A stretch of 64,000 nucleotides of DNA from Brachypodium distachyon (lineage: Eukaryota > Streptophyta > Magnoliopsida > Poales > Poaceae). Below, piece after piece: positions 47,304 through 58,972 of the stretch (position 1 is the first letter of the stretch; each line of letters opens with the position of its first letter). Where the stretch lies: positions 25,193,008-25,257,007 of the forward strand of contig NC_016133.3 in the NCBI RefSeq assembly GCF_000005505.3. Direction: 5' to 3'. The position numbers and the translations under genes were made by a program. The notes below the pieces were generated by a model that saw only the letters and a program-made list of their open reading frames with translations, was not told where the DNA came from and made no database searches.

Positions 47304-49265
47304 ATGACAGGACTTACACGAAGCATGGCAACTAGACCGATGCTATTCCGTGACTGTGATGAGTGCTTTTCACCCTGGCCATCCTCCACGTCTCTTGTTG
47401 ATAATGCCACGGCAACGGTACAAAACACTCCTTCTAATACAATTAAATTGTGTGTACCTTTCTTTGAGGGGAAAAATGATGCTAAAACGTATATAGATTG
47501 GGAGCTAGCTTTAACTGCACAATTCACATGCTTCCATGTACTTGATAGTCGCAAGGTTCAAATTGCTAGTAGTAAATTTACTTTTGCTGCTTTATCTTGG
47601 TGGAATGAGATAGTTAGAGAAAAGAAAATTCCCCACACTTGGGTTGATATGAAGAAAATCATGAGAGAAAAATATGTCCCTTTTAGTTATGCTTTTAACT
47701 TGCGTTCAAAATTACGACGTTTGGCACAAGATGATAAAACTGTTGATGATTACTACAATGAGTTCCAAATTATAACCTTGCAATTTGGTTTAGATGAAAC
47801 CGAACAAAGAAAAATGGATAGGTTTTATTGTGGGCTTAACTTTGATATTTCTTACATGATTGAATATGGAAAATACGACTCTCTTTTGTGTTTGCTTAAT
47901 CTTGCTCGTCAAGTTGAGAGGACATTACAGCGAGGGTCTACTACAAATGAGTCGAGCCCACAAGGTAGTGATACAGAGGATTGTGTTGCTGAACTAAAAA
48001 GGGCATGTGATGAAATACATGTGATACCTGTTGAATTTTCGGCACCATGTGAAATTATTGTTGTACATGGTGATTCAAGTGCACCTACTGCTGAAATTAA
48101 TTCTTCTAATGATTTGAGTGCACAAATTAATTTTGATATTGATGAGAACGAATCATGTGAGGAAATAACTAATGTTTTGGGAGAAACAAGTGAGATAGAT
48201 AAATTTGATTTAGGTTGTGTCGAGTTGATTAGACATGGAGTGATTGATAAGGATCCACCTATTAATTCTTTGTGTTATATTACACTTGATACACCTATAT
48301 ATTTGTCACATGCAATGGATAAATTTTCTGAGTTAACAATTTCAAAATCTTTTGCTAATGCCCATGGATACACTATTCAATTAATTGGAGAACATGGTGT
48401 CAACAATAAAGTTTTGGTTCATCAGATTTGCATTGCTTGTGATAACTTTCTTGATTTGAGAGACAACAATATTTTGTGTATGCTCAATCATTTTGATATG
48501 ACCTCTAATATTGGTGATAGTTGTACGACAAATAACTTGTGGCATGATTGCACATTGACGCATATTGTAGCTCGCCATTTGGGAATTTTGAATTATTGTT
48601 CACCTACATTAGGATGGTTTAATGATGAGAATTACAAATTAAAATGTGATACTTGCCGTTGGAATATGACTATTAATCTTTTGCACTATTATGAGTTTTA
48701 TTTACGTGAAACATCGAATGTGCAGCATGGGAGTGGAGTTAAAATTGATGACATATACATATACCATGCACACACTTTGTCTATTTTGTCAGTCTCTTTT
48801 CAGCACAAACGACGCCGAGGACGGCTTTTCTTTCAAGAAAGGAAGGATGATATGGACATGATCACAATGGATACGACCATTAGAACCCTAATTGTTGATG
48901 TATCTAATAACAATTATAATCAGGTGAATTCAATTACAAAATGTTTTCAATATGTTACTTGCAATGAGGCGGAGCTACTATCTTGTGTAATCTTATTATG
49001 TAGGCATCTTAATGAACTTTACAAATCCAAAGTGAAGATGAAGTGTGATAGCCTGCAAAGGGAGATTCAAAGTGAAGCCTATCAAGTCTACTTTCCAACA
49101 AATCAAACGGCACATGATTCGGAGCTTGCTAGAGAAAGATATCACGAATTAAAGTTGAATCCGATTCGGGTCCGAGCTGCCAGGAGACCCGAATTTGTTT
49201 TAATCACCCAGGCCGCATCCGGAGTCCAAATCAAGCAAACAAGTACTTGTTGGAAAAGTAATTAG
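47304..49265 (+). CDS. Gag-like protein with a long novel C-terminal domain (non-autonomous CRM partner)
   Basis: This intact 653-codon ORF starts at ATG 47304, the first ATG after the leader. Residues about 48-215 are a retrotransposon gag core (VPFFEGKNDAKTYIDWELAL, LSWWNEI, MREKYVPFSYAFNLRSKL, DYYNEFQ, RFYCGLNFDIS). A Ser/Thr and acidic linker follows. About residues 240-500 form a domain I do not recognise, with NSLCYITLDTPIYLSHAMDK, NKVLVHQICIACDNF and CDTCRWNMTINLLHYYEFYL, ending in a basic HKRRRGR. There is no zinc knuckle, protease, RT, RNase H or integrase. At 48848 the frame enters the 3' LTR without a stop and adds about 139 residues. Leader and LTRs match the CRM-like element, so this is probably mobilised by its enzymes. 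A 5'-truncated copy is at 55712. Confidence 0.85.
   Translation: MTGLTRSMATRPMLFRDCDECFSPWPSSTSLVDNATATVQNTPSNTIKLCVPFFEGKNDAKTYIDWELALTAQFTCFHVLDSRKVQIASSKFTFAALSWWNEIVREKKIPHTWVDMKKIMREKYVPFSYAFNLRSKLRRLAQDDKTVDDYYNEFQIITLQFGLDETEQRKMDRFYCGLNFDISYMIEYGKYDSLLCLLNLARQVERTLQRGSTTNESSPQGSDTEDCVAELKRACDEIHVIPVEFSAPCEIIVVHGDSSAPTAEINSSNDLSAQINFDIDENESCEEITNVLGETSEIDKFDLGCVELIRHGVIDKDPPINSLCYITLDTPIYLSHAMDKFSELTISKSFANAHGYTIQLIGEHGVNNKVLVHQICIACDNFLDLRDNNILCMLNHFDMTSNIGDSCTTNNLWHDCTLTHIVARHLGILNYCSPTLGWFNDENYKLKCDTCRWNMTINLLHYYEFYLRETSNVQHGSGVKIDDIYIYHAHTLSILSVSFQHKRRRGRLFFQERKDDMDMITMDTTIRTLIVDVSNNNYNQVNSITKCFQYVTCNEAELLSCVILLCRHLNELYKSKVKMKCDSLQREIQSEAYQVYFPTNQTAHDSELARERYHELKLNPIRVRAARRPEFVLITQAASGVQIKQTSTCWKSN
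48835..48847 (+). other. Polypurine tract of the gag-only element
   Basis: AAGAAAGGAAGGA lies directly before the LTR start TGATATGG. It is inside the ORF, which reads through it into the LTR. Confidence 0.8.
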
Positions 49266-49683
49266 AAGACCTTTCCAACGGATCTGGCCCCATCAAGAGA
49301 TTCGACTCGTGCTGACCGTAACGGACAAAACAAGCTGACGGATTTGTTTTTCTGTTTCCTAAAGAGTTGTAGTTTGTTAGGGAAGTTAGAAATAGAGTTG
49401 GATTTCGGCCTCCTTACTCAAGGTGGACGAAAATATCTCTCCCTCCTCCTATTTATACCCCATGAGCCCCCCTATGGAGCCTTGGGTTTTGATTAGATAA
49501 AGTTTAGCCATCGTTGCAACTTTCGTGTAATCGCGTGTGTCGGTTAGACCACCTGTTTTACCGTCGTCAAGACTCCAACTATATTGAGTATTCAGATTCG
49601 TGAACCTTCATATCTCCTATTCGCAATTTCAGATTGCTTTTCATCTTGTTCTTGCTTGTTCTTCGATTGCTTGCAGGAACAAA
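48848..49683 (+). repeat. 3' LTR of the gag-only element (3'-truncated at satellite)
   Basis: It starts TGATATGGACATGATC and has TATA (CTATTTATACCCC near 49450). It breaks at GCAGGAACAAAG, where it continues as satellite GTTTAGCAC. LTR and satellite share CAAAG at this joint. The last 180 bp of the LTR are missing. Confidence 0.9.
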
Positions 49684-52600
49684 GTTTAGCACTGACCCCG
49701 ATTTGCCCGAATTGTCCGTCCTAGTGAGGGACCATGCGTAGCGAGTCCGTACAAGTTGTCTAGTCTTGTTTCGCTTCGATGAGTAGCTTTGTTTGGTGTG
49801 CTCATCCTTGGACCTCAAATGGACACGTTCCGTATCAAAGTTTAGCACCGACTCCGATTTACCTGTATTGTCCGTCCTAGTGAGGGACCATGCCTAGCGA
49901 GTCCGTACAAGTGGTCTAGTCTTGTTTCGCTTTGATGAGTAGCTTTGTTTGGTATGCTCATCCTAGGACCTCAAATGGACACGTTTGGGATCAAAGTTTA
50001 GCACCGACTCCGATCTGCTCGAATTGTCCGTCCTAGTGAGGGACCATGCCTAGCGAGTCCGTACAAGTTGTCTAGTCTTGTTTGGCCTTGATGAGTAGCT
50101 TTGTTTGGTGTGCTCATCCTAGGATCTCAAATGGACACATTCCGGATCAAAGTTTACCAGCGACTCCGATTTGGCCGGATTGTCATTCCGAGTGACCGAC
50201 CATGCCTAGCGACTCCATACAAGTAGTCTAGTCTATTTTCGCTTCGATGAGTAGCTTTGTTTGGTGTGCTCATCCTAGTACCTCACATGGACACGTTCCG
50301 GATCAATGTTTAGCACCGACTCCGATTTGGCCAGATTGTCGGTCCTAGTGAGGGACCATGCCTATCGAGTCCCTACAAGTGGTCTAGTCTTGTTTCGCAT
50401 CGATGAGTAGATTTGTTTGCTGTGCTCATCTAATAACGCCAAACGGACCCATTCCGGATCAAAGTTTACCATCGACTCCGATTTGGCTGGATTGTCTTTC
50501 CTTGTGACCGACCATGCCTGGCGAGTCCCAACAAGTGGTCTACTCTTGTTTCGCTTCGATGAGTAGCTTTGTTTGGTGTGCTCATCCTAGTACCTCAAAT
50601 GGACACGTTCCGGCTCAACGTTTAGCACCGACTCCGATTTGGCCACATAGTCCGTCCTCGTGAGGGACCATGCCTAGCGAGTCCGTACAAGTGGTCTAGT
50701 CTTGTTTCGCTTCGATGAGTAGCTTTCTTTGGTGTTTTCATCCTAGTACCTCTAATGGACACGTTCCGGATGAAAGTTTAGCACAGACTCTGATTCGGCC
50801 GCATTGTCCGTCCTATTGAGGGACCATGCCTAGCGAGTCCCTACATGAGGTCTAGTCTTGTTTGGCTTCGATGAGTAGCTTTGTTTGGTGTGCTCATCCT
50901 AGGTCCTAAAATGGACATCTTCCTGATCAAAGTTTAGCACCGACTCCGATTTGCCCGAATTGTCCGTCCTAGTGAGGGACCATGCCTAGCGAGTACGTAC
51001 AAGTGGTCTAGTCTTGTTTCGCTTCGATGGGTAGCTTTGTTTCGTGTGCTCATCCTAGTTCCTCAAATGGACACGTTCCGGATCAAAGTTTAGCACAGAC
51101 TCCGATTCGGCCGCATTGTCCGTGCGTGTGAGGGACCATGCCTAGCGAGTCCGTACAAGTGGTCTAGTCTTCTTTCGCTTCGATGAGTAGCTTTGTTTGC
51201 TGTGCTCATCCTAGGACCTCAAATGGACACATTCTGGATCAAAATTTAGGACCGACTCCGATTTGCCCGAATTGTCCGTCCTAGTGAGGTACCATGCCTA
51301 GCGAGTCCGTACAAGTTGTCTAGTCTTGTTTGGCCTTGATGAGGAGCTTTGTTTGGTCTGCTCATCCTCGGACCTCAGATGGCCACGTTCCGGATCAAAG
51401 GTTAGCACCGACTCTGATTTGGCCGGATTGTCCGTCCTAGTGAGGGACCATGCCTAGCGAGTCCCTACAAGTGGTCTAGTCTTGTTTCGCTTCGATGGGT
51501 AGCTTTGTTTTGTGTGCTCAACCTAGTTCCTCAAATGGACACGTTCCGGATCAAAGTTTCGCACAAACTCCGATTCGGCCGCATTGTCGGTCCTTGTGAG
51601 GGACCATGCCTAGCGAATCCGTACAAGCGGTCTAGTCGTGTTTTGCTTCGATGTGTAGCTTTGTTAGGTGTGCTCATCCTACGACCTCAAATGGACACGT
51701 TCTGGATCAAAGTTTAGCACCGATTCCGATTTGCCCGAATTGTCCGTCCTAGTGAGGTACCATGCCTAGCGAGTCCGTACAAGTTGTCTAGTCTTGTTTC
51801 ACTTCGATGGGTAGCTTTGTTCAGTGCGCTCATCCTAGTTCCTCAAATGGACACGTTCCGGCTCAAAAATTAGCACAGACTCCGATTCGGCCGCATTGTC
51901 CGTCCTAGTGAGGGACCATGCCTAGCGAGTCCCTACAAGTGGTCTAGTCTTGTTTCGCTTCGATGAGTAGATTTGTTTTGTGTGCTCATCTTATAACGCC
52001 AAAAGGACCCGTTCCGGATAAAAGGTTAGCACTGACTCCAATTTGGCCGGATTGTCTTTCCTATTGACCGACCATGCCTAGCGAGTCCGTACAAGTTGGT
52101 CTAGGCTTGTTTCGCTTCGATGAGTAGTTTTCTTTGGTGTGCTCATCCTAGTTCCTCAAATGGACACGTTCCGGCTCAAAAATTAGCACAGACTCCGATT
52201 CGGCCGCATTGTCCGTCCTAGTGAGGGACCATGCCTAGCGAGTCCGTACAAGTGGTTTAGTGTTGTTTCGCTTCGATGAGTAGCTTTGTTTGGTGTGCTC
52301 TTCTTATAACGCCAAACGGACCCATTCTGGATCGAAGTTTACCACCGACTCCGATTTGGCCGGATTGTCCGTCCTAGTGAGGGACCATGCCTAGCGAGTC
52401 CGTACAAGTGGTCTAGTCTTGTTTCGCTTCGATGAGTAGCTTTGTTCGGTGTGCTCATCCTAGGACCTCAAATGGACACGTTCCGGATCAAAGGTTAGCA
52501 ACGACTCTGATTTGGCCGGATTGTCTTTCCTATTGACCGACCATGCCTAGCGAGTCCGTACAAGTTGGTCTAGGCTTGTTTCGCTTCGATGAGTAGCTTT

Positions 52601-55600
52601 GTTTGGTGTGCTCATCTTATAACGCAAAAAGGACCCGTTCCGGATAAAAGGTTAGCACGGACTCCGATTTGGCCGGATTGTCTTTCCTATTGAGCGACCA
52701 TGCCTAGCGAGTCCGTACAAGTTGGTCTAGGCTTGTTTCGCTTCGATGGGTAGTTTTCTTTGGTGTGCTCATCCTAGTACCTCAAATGGACACGTTCCGG
52801 ATCAAAGTTTAGCACCGACTCCGATTCGGCCGAATTGTCCGTCCTAGTGAGGGACCATGCCTAGCGAGTCCGTACAATGGGTTTAGTCTTGTTTCGCTTC
52901 GATGACTAGCTTTGTTTGGTGTGCTCTTCTTATAACGCCAAACAGACCCATTCTGGATCGAAGTTTAGCACCGACTCCGATTCGGCCGGATTATCCGTCC
53001 TAGTGAGGGACCATGCCTAGCGAGTCCGTACAAGTGGTTTAGTGTTGTTTCGCTTCGATGAGTAGCTTTGTTTGGTGTGCTCTTCTTATAACGCCAAACG
53101 GACCCATTCTGGATCGAAGTTTACCACCGACTCCGATTTGGCCGGATTGTCCGTCCTAGTGAGGGACCATGCCTAGCGAGTCCGTACAAGTGGTCTAGTC
53201 TTGTTTCGCTTCGATGAGTAGCTTTGTTCGGTGTGCTCATCCTAGGACCTCAAATGGACACGTTCCGGATCAAAGGTTAGCAACGACTCTGATTTGGCCG
53301 GATTGTCTTTCCTATTGACCGACCATGCCTAGCGAGTCCGTACAAGTTGGTCTAGGCTTGTTTCGCTTCGATGAGTAGCTTTGTTTGGTGTGCTCATCTT
53401 ATAACGCAAAAAGGACCCGTTCCGGATAAAAGGTTAGCACGGACTCCGATTTGGCCGGATTGTCTTTCCTATTGAGCGACCATGCCTAGCGAGTCCGTAC
53501 AAGTTGGTCTAGGCTTGTTTCGCTTCGATGGGTAGTTTTCTTTGGTGTGCTCATCCTAGTACCTCAAATGGACACGTTCCGGATCAAAGTTTAGCACCGA
53601 CTCCGATTCGGCCGAATTGTCCGTCCTAGTGAGGGACCATGCCTAGCGAGTCCGTACAATGGGTTTAGTCTTGTTTCGCTTCGATGAGTAGCTTTGTTTG
53701 GTGTGCTCTTCTTATAACGCCAAACAGACCCATTCTGGATCGAAGTTTAGCACCGACTCTGATTTGGCGGATTATCCGTCCTACTGAGGGACCATGCCTA
53801 GTGAGTCCGTACAAGTGGTTTAGTCTTGTTTCGCTTCGATGAGTAGCTTTGTTTGGTGTGCTCTTCTTATAACGCCAAACGGACCCATTCTGGATCGAAG
53901 TTTACCACCGACTCCGATTTGGCCGGATTGTCCGTCCTAGTGAGGGACCATGCCTAGCGAGTCCGTACAAGTGGTCTAGTCTTGTTTCGCTTCGATGAGT
54001 AGCTTTGTTTGGTGTGCTCATCCTAGGACCTCAAATGGACACGTTCCGGATCAAAGGTTAGCACCGACTCTGATTTGGCCGGATTGTCTTTCCTATTGAC
54101 CGACCATGCCTAGCGAGTCCGTACTAGTTGGTCTAGGCTTGTTTTGCTTCGATGAGTAGCTTTGTTTGGTGTGCTCATCTTATAACGCCAAAAGGACCCG
54201 TTCCGGATAAAAGGTTAGCACGGACTCCGATTTGGCCGGATTGTCTTTCGTATTGAGCGACCATGCCTAGCGAGTCCGTACAAGTTGGTCTAGGCTTGTT
54301 TCGCTTCGATGGGTAGTTTTCTTTGGTGTGCTCATCCTAGTACCTCAAATGGACACGTTCCGGATCAAAGTTTAGCACCGACTCCGATTCGGCCGAATTG
54401 TCCGTCCTAGTGAGGGACCATGCCTAGCGAGTCCGTACAATGGGTTTAGTCTTGTTTCGCTTCGATGAGTAGCTTTGTTTGGTGTGCTCTTCTTATAACG
54501 CCAAACAGACCCATTCTGGATCGAAGTTTAGCACCGACTCTGATTTGGCCGGATTATCCGTCCTAGTGAGGGACCATGCCTAGCGAGTCCGTACAAGTGG
54601 TTTAGTCTTGTTTCGCTTCGATGAGTAGCTTTGTTTGGTGTGCTCTTCTTATAACGCCAAACGGACCCATTCTGGATCGAAGTTTACCACCGACTCCGAT
54701 TTGGCCGGATTGTCCGTCTTAGTGAGGGACCATGCCTAGTGAGTCCGTACAAGTGGTCTAGTCTTGTTTCGCTTAGATGAGTAGCTTTGTTTGGTGTGCT
54801 CATCGTAGGACCTCAAATGGACACGTTCCGTATAGAAGTTTTGCGCCAACTCCGATTTGCCCGAATTGTCCGTCCTAGCGAGGGACCATGCCTAGCGAAT
54901 CCGTACAAGTGGTCTAGTCTTGTTTCGCTTCGAGGAGTATGTTTGTTTGGTGTGCTCATCCTAGGACCTCAAATGGACACGTTCCGGCTCAAAGGTTAGC
55001 ACCGATTCTAATTTGGCCCGATTGTCCGTCCTAGTGAGGAACCATGCCTTGCGAGTCCGTACAAGTGGTCTAGTCTTGTTTCGCTTCGATGGGTAGCTTT
55101 ATTCCGTGTGCTCATCCTAGTTCCTCAAATGGACACGTTCCGACTCAAAGGTTAGCACCGACTCTAATTTGGCCCGATTGTCCGTCCATGTGAGGGACCA
55201 TGCCTTGCGAGTCCGTACAAGTGGTCTAGTCTTGTTTCGCTTCGATGGGTAGCTTTGTTCCGTGTGCTCATCCTAGTTCCTCAAATGGACACGTTCCGGC
55301 TGAAAATTTAGCACAGACTCCGATTCGGCCGCATTGTCCGTCCTAGTAAGAGACCATCCCTAGCGAGTCCCTACAAGTGGTCTAGTCTTGTTGCGCTTCG
55401 ATGAGTAGCTTTGTTTGGTGTGCTCATCGTAGGACCTCAAATGGACACGTTCCGGATCAAAGTTTAGCACCGACTCCGATTTGCCCGAATTGTCCGACCT
55501 AGTGAGGTACCATTCCTAGCGAGTCCGTACAAGTTGTCTAGTCTTGTTTCGCTTCGGTGAGTAGCTTTGTTTGGTGTGCTCATCCTAGGACCTGAAATGG

Positions 55601-55726
55601 TCACGTTCCGGATCAAAGGTTAGCACTGACTCTGATTTGGCCGGATTGTCCGTCCTAGTGAGGGACCATGGCTGCAAGTCCGTACAAGTGGTCTAGTCTT
55701 GTTTCGCTTCGATGGGTAGCTTTGAT
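49684..55726 (+). repeat. 156-bp satellite, block 4 (about 6.0 kb, about 39 monomers)
   Basis: It has the same monomer and orientation as the other blocks but a different mixture of variants, many with TCTTATAACGCCAAACGGAC at the CTCATCCTAGG position. 52250-54720 is a regular 5-monomer higher-order repeat. There is no gene content. Confidence 0.96.
52250..54720 (+). repeat. 5-monomer higher-order repeat (about 782 bp), about 3.2 copies
   Basis: The marker GCCAAACGGACCCATTCTGG recurs at 52311, 53093, 53874 and 54656 (spacings 782, 781 and 782 bp). Between markers the same ordered set of variant monomers returns (GGCTTGTTTCGCTTCGATGG, AACAGACCCATTCTGGATCG and others) with only scattered differences. 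Confidence 0.88.
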
Positions 55727-56727
55727 ATTTCTTACATGATTGAATATGGAAAATACGACTCTCTTTTGTGTTTGCTTAATCTTGCTCGTAAAGTTGAGAG
55801 GAAATTACAGCGAGGGTCTACTACAAATGAGTCGAGCCCACAAGGTAGTGATACAGAGGATTGTGTTGCTGAACTAAAAAGGGCATGTGATGAAATAAAT
55901 GTGATACCTGTTGAATTTTCTGCACCATGTGAAATTATTGTCGTACATGGTGATTCAAGTGCACCTACTACTGAAATTAATTCTTCTAATGGTTTGAGTG
56001 CACAAATTGATTTTGATATTGATGAGAACGAATCATGTGAGGAAATAACTAATGTTTTGGGAGAAACAAGTGAGATAGATAAATTTGATTTAGGTTGTGT
56101 CGAGTTGATTAGACATGGAGTGATTGATAAGGATCCACCTATTAATTCTTTGTGTTATATTACACTTGATACACCTATATATTTGTCACATGCAATGGAT
56201 AAAGTTTCTGAGTTAACAATTTCAAAATCTTTTGCTAATGCCCATGGATACACTATTCAATTAATTGGAGAACATGATGTCAACAATAAAGTTTTGGTGC
56301 ATCAGATTTGCATTGCTTGTGATAACTTTCTTGATTTGAGAGACAACAATATTTTGTGTATGCTCAATCATTTTGATATGACCTCTAATATTGGTGATAG
56401 TTGTACGACAAATAACTTATGGCATGATTGCACATTGACGCATATTGTAGCTCGCCATTTGGGAATTCTGAATTATTGTTCACCTACATTAGGATCGTTT
56501 AATGATGAGAATTACAAATTAAAATGTGATACTTGCTGTTGGAATATGACTATTAATTTTTTGCACTATTATGAGTTTTATTTAGGTGAAACATCGAATG
56601 TGCAGCATGGGAGTGGAGTTAAAATTGATGACATATACATATACCATGCACACACTTTGTCTATTTTGTCAGTCTCTTTTCAGCACAAACGACGCCGAGG
56701 ACGGCTTTTCTTTCAAGAAAGGGAGGA
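55727..56727 (+). pseudogene. 5'-truncated gag-only element ORF, fused to satellite
   Basis: The sequence matches the ORF at 47304 from its FDISYMIEYGKYDSL onward, with few differences. It lacks the N-terminal two thirds of the gag core. At the joint, satellite GATGGGTAGCTTTG runs into CTTTGATATTTC, sharing CTTTG. By chance the satellite supplies an in-frame ATG (55712). The frame stays open through the polypurine tract (56715-56727) into the following LTR and stops at 57119-57121. The product, if made, would be the novel C-terminal domain without a complete gag. Confidence 0.85.
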
Positions 56728-57374
56728 TGATATGGACATGATCACCATGGATACGACCATTAGAACCCTAATTGTTGGTGTATCTAATAACAATTATAAT
56801 CAGGTGAATTCAATTACAAAATGTTTTCAATATGTTACTTGCAATGAGGCGGAGCTACTATCTTGTGTAATCTTATTATGTAGGCATCTTAATGAACTTT
56901 ACAAATCCAAAGTGAAGATGAAGTGTGATAGCCTGCAAAGGGAGATTCAAAGTGAAGCCTATCAAGTCTACTTTCCAAGAAATCAAACGGCACATGATTC
57001 GGAGCTTGCTAGAGAAAGACATCACGAATCAAGTCTACTTTCGTGTAATCGCGTGTGTCGGTTAGACCACCTGTTTTACCGTCATCAAGACTCCAACTAT
57101 ATTGAGTATTCAGATTCGTGAACCTTCATATCTCCTATTCGCAATTTCAGATTGCTTTTCATCTTGTTCTTGCTTGTTCTTCGATTGCTTGCAGGAACAA
57201 AGACCTTCGTGGTCAGGTTGATCGTGCCCCCGCGGGATCAATAACCTTCTGGAGTTGGTGTATCGATCGCTAAGGCGCTGCCTCCTAGGTTGTAGTCGGA
57301 TCGTCAACGTCACCTCCTACCAAATCGATAATTAGGTATCTCATCGAAAGATCGGGACACCCTCGAGGCTATCA
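56728..57374 (+). repeat. Internally deleted CRM-type LTR shared by two elements
   Basis: It has an intact start (TGATATGGACATGATC) and an intact end (GGCTATCA). Sequence from about CACGAAT (57028) jumps to CTACTTTCGTGTAATCGC (57034), removing the middle of U3 and the TATA box. It follows the polypurine tract of the gag-only element and is followed by the primer-binding site of the CRM-like element, so one LTR serves both. It is probably transcriptionally inert because the promoter is gone. Confidence 0.85.
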
Positions 57375-57376
57375 CG

Positions 57377-57388
57377 TGGTATCAGAGC
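57377..57388 (+). other. Primer-binding site of the CRM-like element
   Basis: TGGTATCAGAGC lies 2 bp after the LTR end. Confidence 0.9.
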
Positions 57389-58972
57389 TTAAGGTTGCTC
57401 GGTGAGATTTTTCCAGTTTATCCGTAGTTTAGATCTTTTTTTACCTATCGTCCAGAAAAAGCCAAACAAAAATTAGAATTAGTTACCTTGTCCTAAAACC
57501 AATCTGAGCCTTGCAATTTTCACATTAGTATTTGCATTGTTGAATCTTTGCTGCATTAATCGTGTCGAGTTGCTGGATTAGATTGGATCATTTTTCAGAT
57601 TTTTTCTACTAGATCAAACTTGCTTTTGGTTTTCTTGTTCTTCGTGTGACGCAGGTTTCCTTCATCAATCTTCCGCCTCCAAACTACCTGCCACACCACC
57701 GCCATAATCTTCCGCCGCCACCATATCTTCCACCAAGTCCCTCTTCGAGTCCTACACCGAGTCCATCTTCCAGTCCTACACCGAGTCCTTCTTCCAGTCC
57801 TACACCGAGTCCCTCTTTGAGTCCTACATCGAGTCGGGAAGTTATAGTTTTCAGCCGCGAGTTCGAGTCCGAGTCCAATCAAGAGTGCTTTTGGAAAGTG
57901 TTTCATAATAGATCGAATTTTGTTTAGAGATCAAGTTGTTCGGAAAGTTGTGAAAAAAAAAGAAGGGAAAGAAAAAAAAAAGGAAGAAAGAAAGAAAAAA
58001 AAAGGAAAAAAAAAAAGAGAAAGAGTTCGAGTCAGTTTCGGACCCGAATCCGAGTAGAATTTTAGTTTCGGGTGGGTTTGACCCGTGTTCAGTAAAACGG
58101 ACATATCTTTTGCATACCAACTTGGATTTGGACGTTCTTGGACTTTTTGGGAAGCTCGCGACGAAGCGCATCAGGAAATATCCAGGGTTTTCCCTGCACT
58201 TTGACCCTAAAATTCGGCCTTTAAGGTGGACTTTTCGAGCTCCAAAGTTTCTGCACCCGTTTTACGGCACCGGGGCAGCGCAGTATATCTCAGTTTTCTC
58301 CACCGTCCGACCTCCGTTTCGAGTGATCTTGCACTTGTTGGAAAGCTTGTTTTGATACGCTTCTAACCCATATTTTCTCATATTTTTCTGAGTTTCCTTA
58401 CTACAGCCTTTGCTATTCTCCTACAGACCGACGTGCAACTTTCCGGTCTTAACTTCTTTTGCGTGAGTTTCTGGGGATAAAAAAAAAAGAAAAAAAATAG
58501 AAAAGAATAAGAAGCCAAACAGAAGGCCAAAAAAAAAGAAAAAAAAAGAGAAAAAAAATATTCCCCAGAGATTTACTTGTTTTACCTTTCATTTGATCTT
58601 TCCTTTCTACCTTTTTCAGTATCTAGGCTTAGTTAATTTTTGTAATTCGTTCTTGTCGACTCCAGCAAATAGGACTAGCATTTTTGAGCATATTTTCAAC
58701 TTTGCATTGCTGATTTGATTATTCGCTTTTCCTTGCTACTCACATAAGCCTCCAAGCTCCACAGATTCTACACCTAGGTTGGTTTGCCTCGAGGCATCGA
58801 TACACTAATCTTCGGAGGGCTTGTTCTCGCCGCTGGCCATCACCTTCCTGTTTGCTGGGTAAGAACGAGTAAGAACTTGATTAAAAGTTGAGTGGAGTGA
58901 TCTTTGGAACCCCACATCCTAGTAGTGCATAGGGACTTTTCCTTGTGATTTGTTTCTTGTTTTCTCCTAACG
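57389..58972 (+). other. Leader of the CRM-like element
   Basis: This is homologous along its length to 45733-47303: the 24-bp minisatellite with CAAGTCCCTCTTCGAGTCC units at 57735-57830, A/G-rich runs at 57950-58025 and 58478-58560, and GTAAGAAC at 58859. It is non-coding. Pro/Ser-rich frames are composition artefacts. Confidence 0.75.

Noticed and set aside
47190..47310. Intron with donor GTAAGAAC (47190, 58859) and acceptor just after the gag ATG
   Set aside because: Splicing would remove or shift the gag start in both elements and gives no better reading frame.
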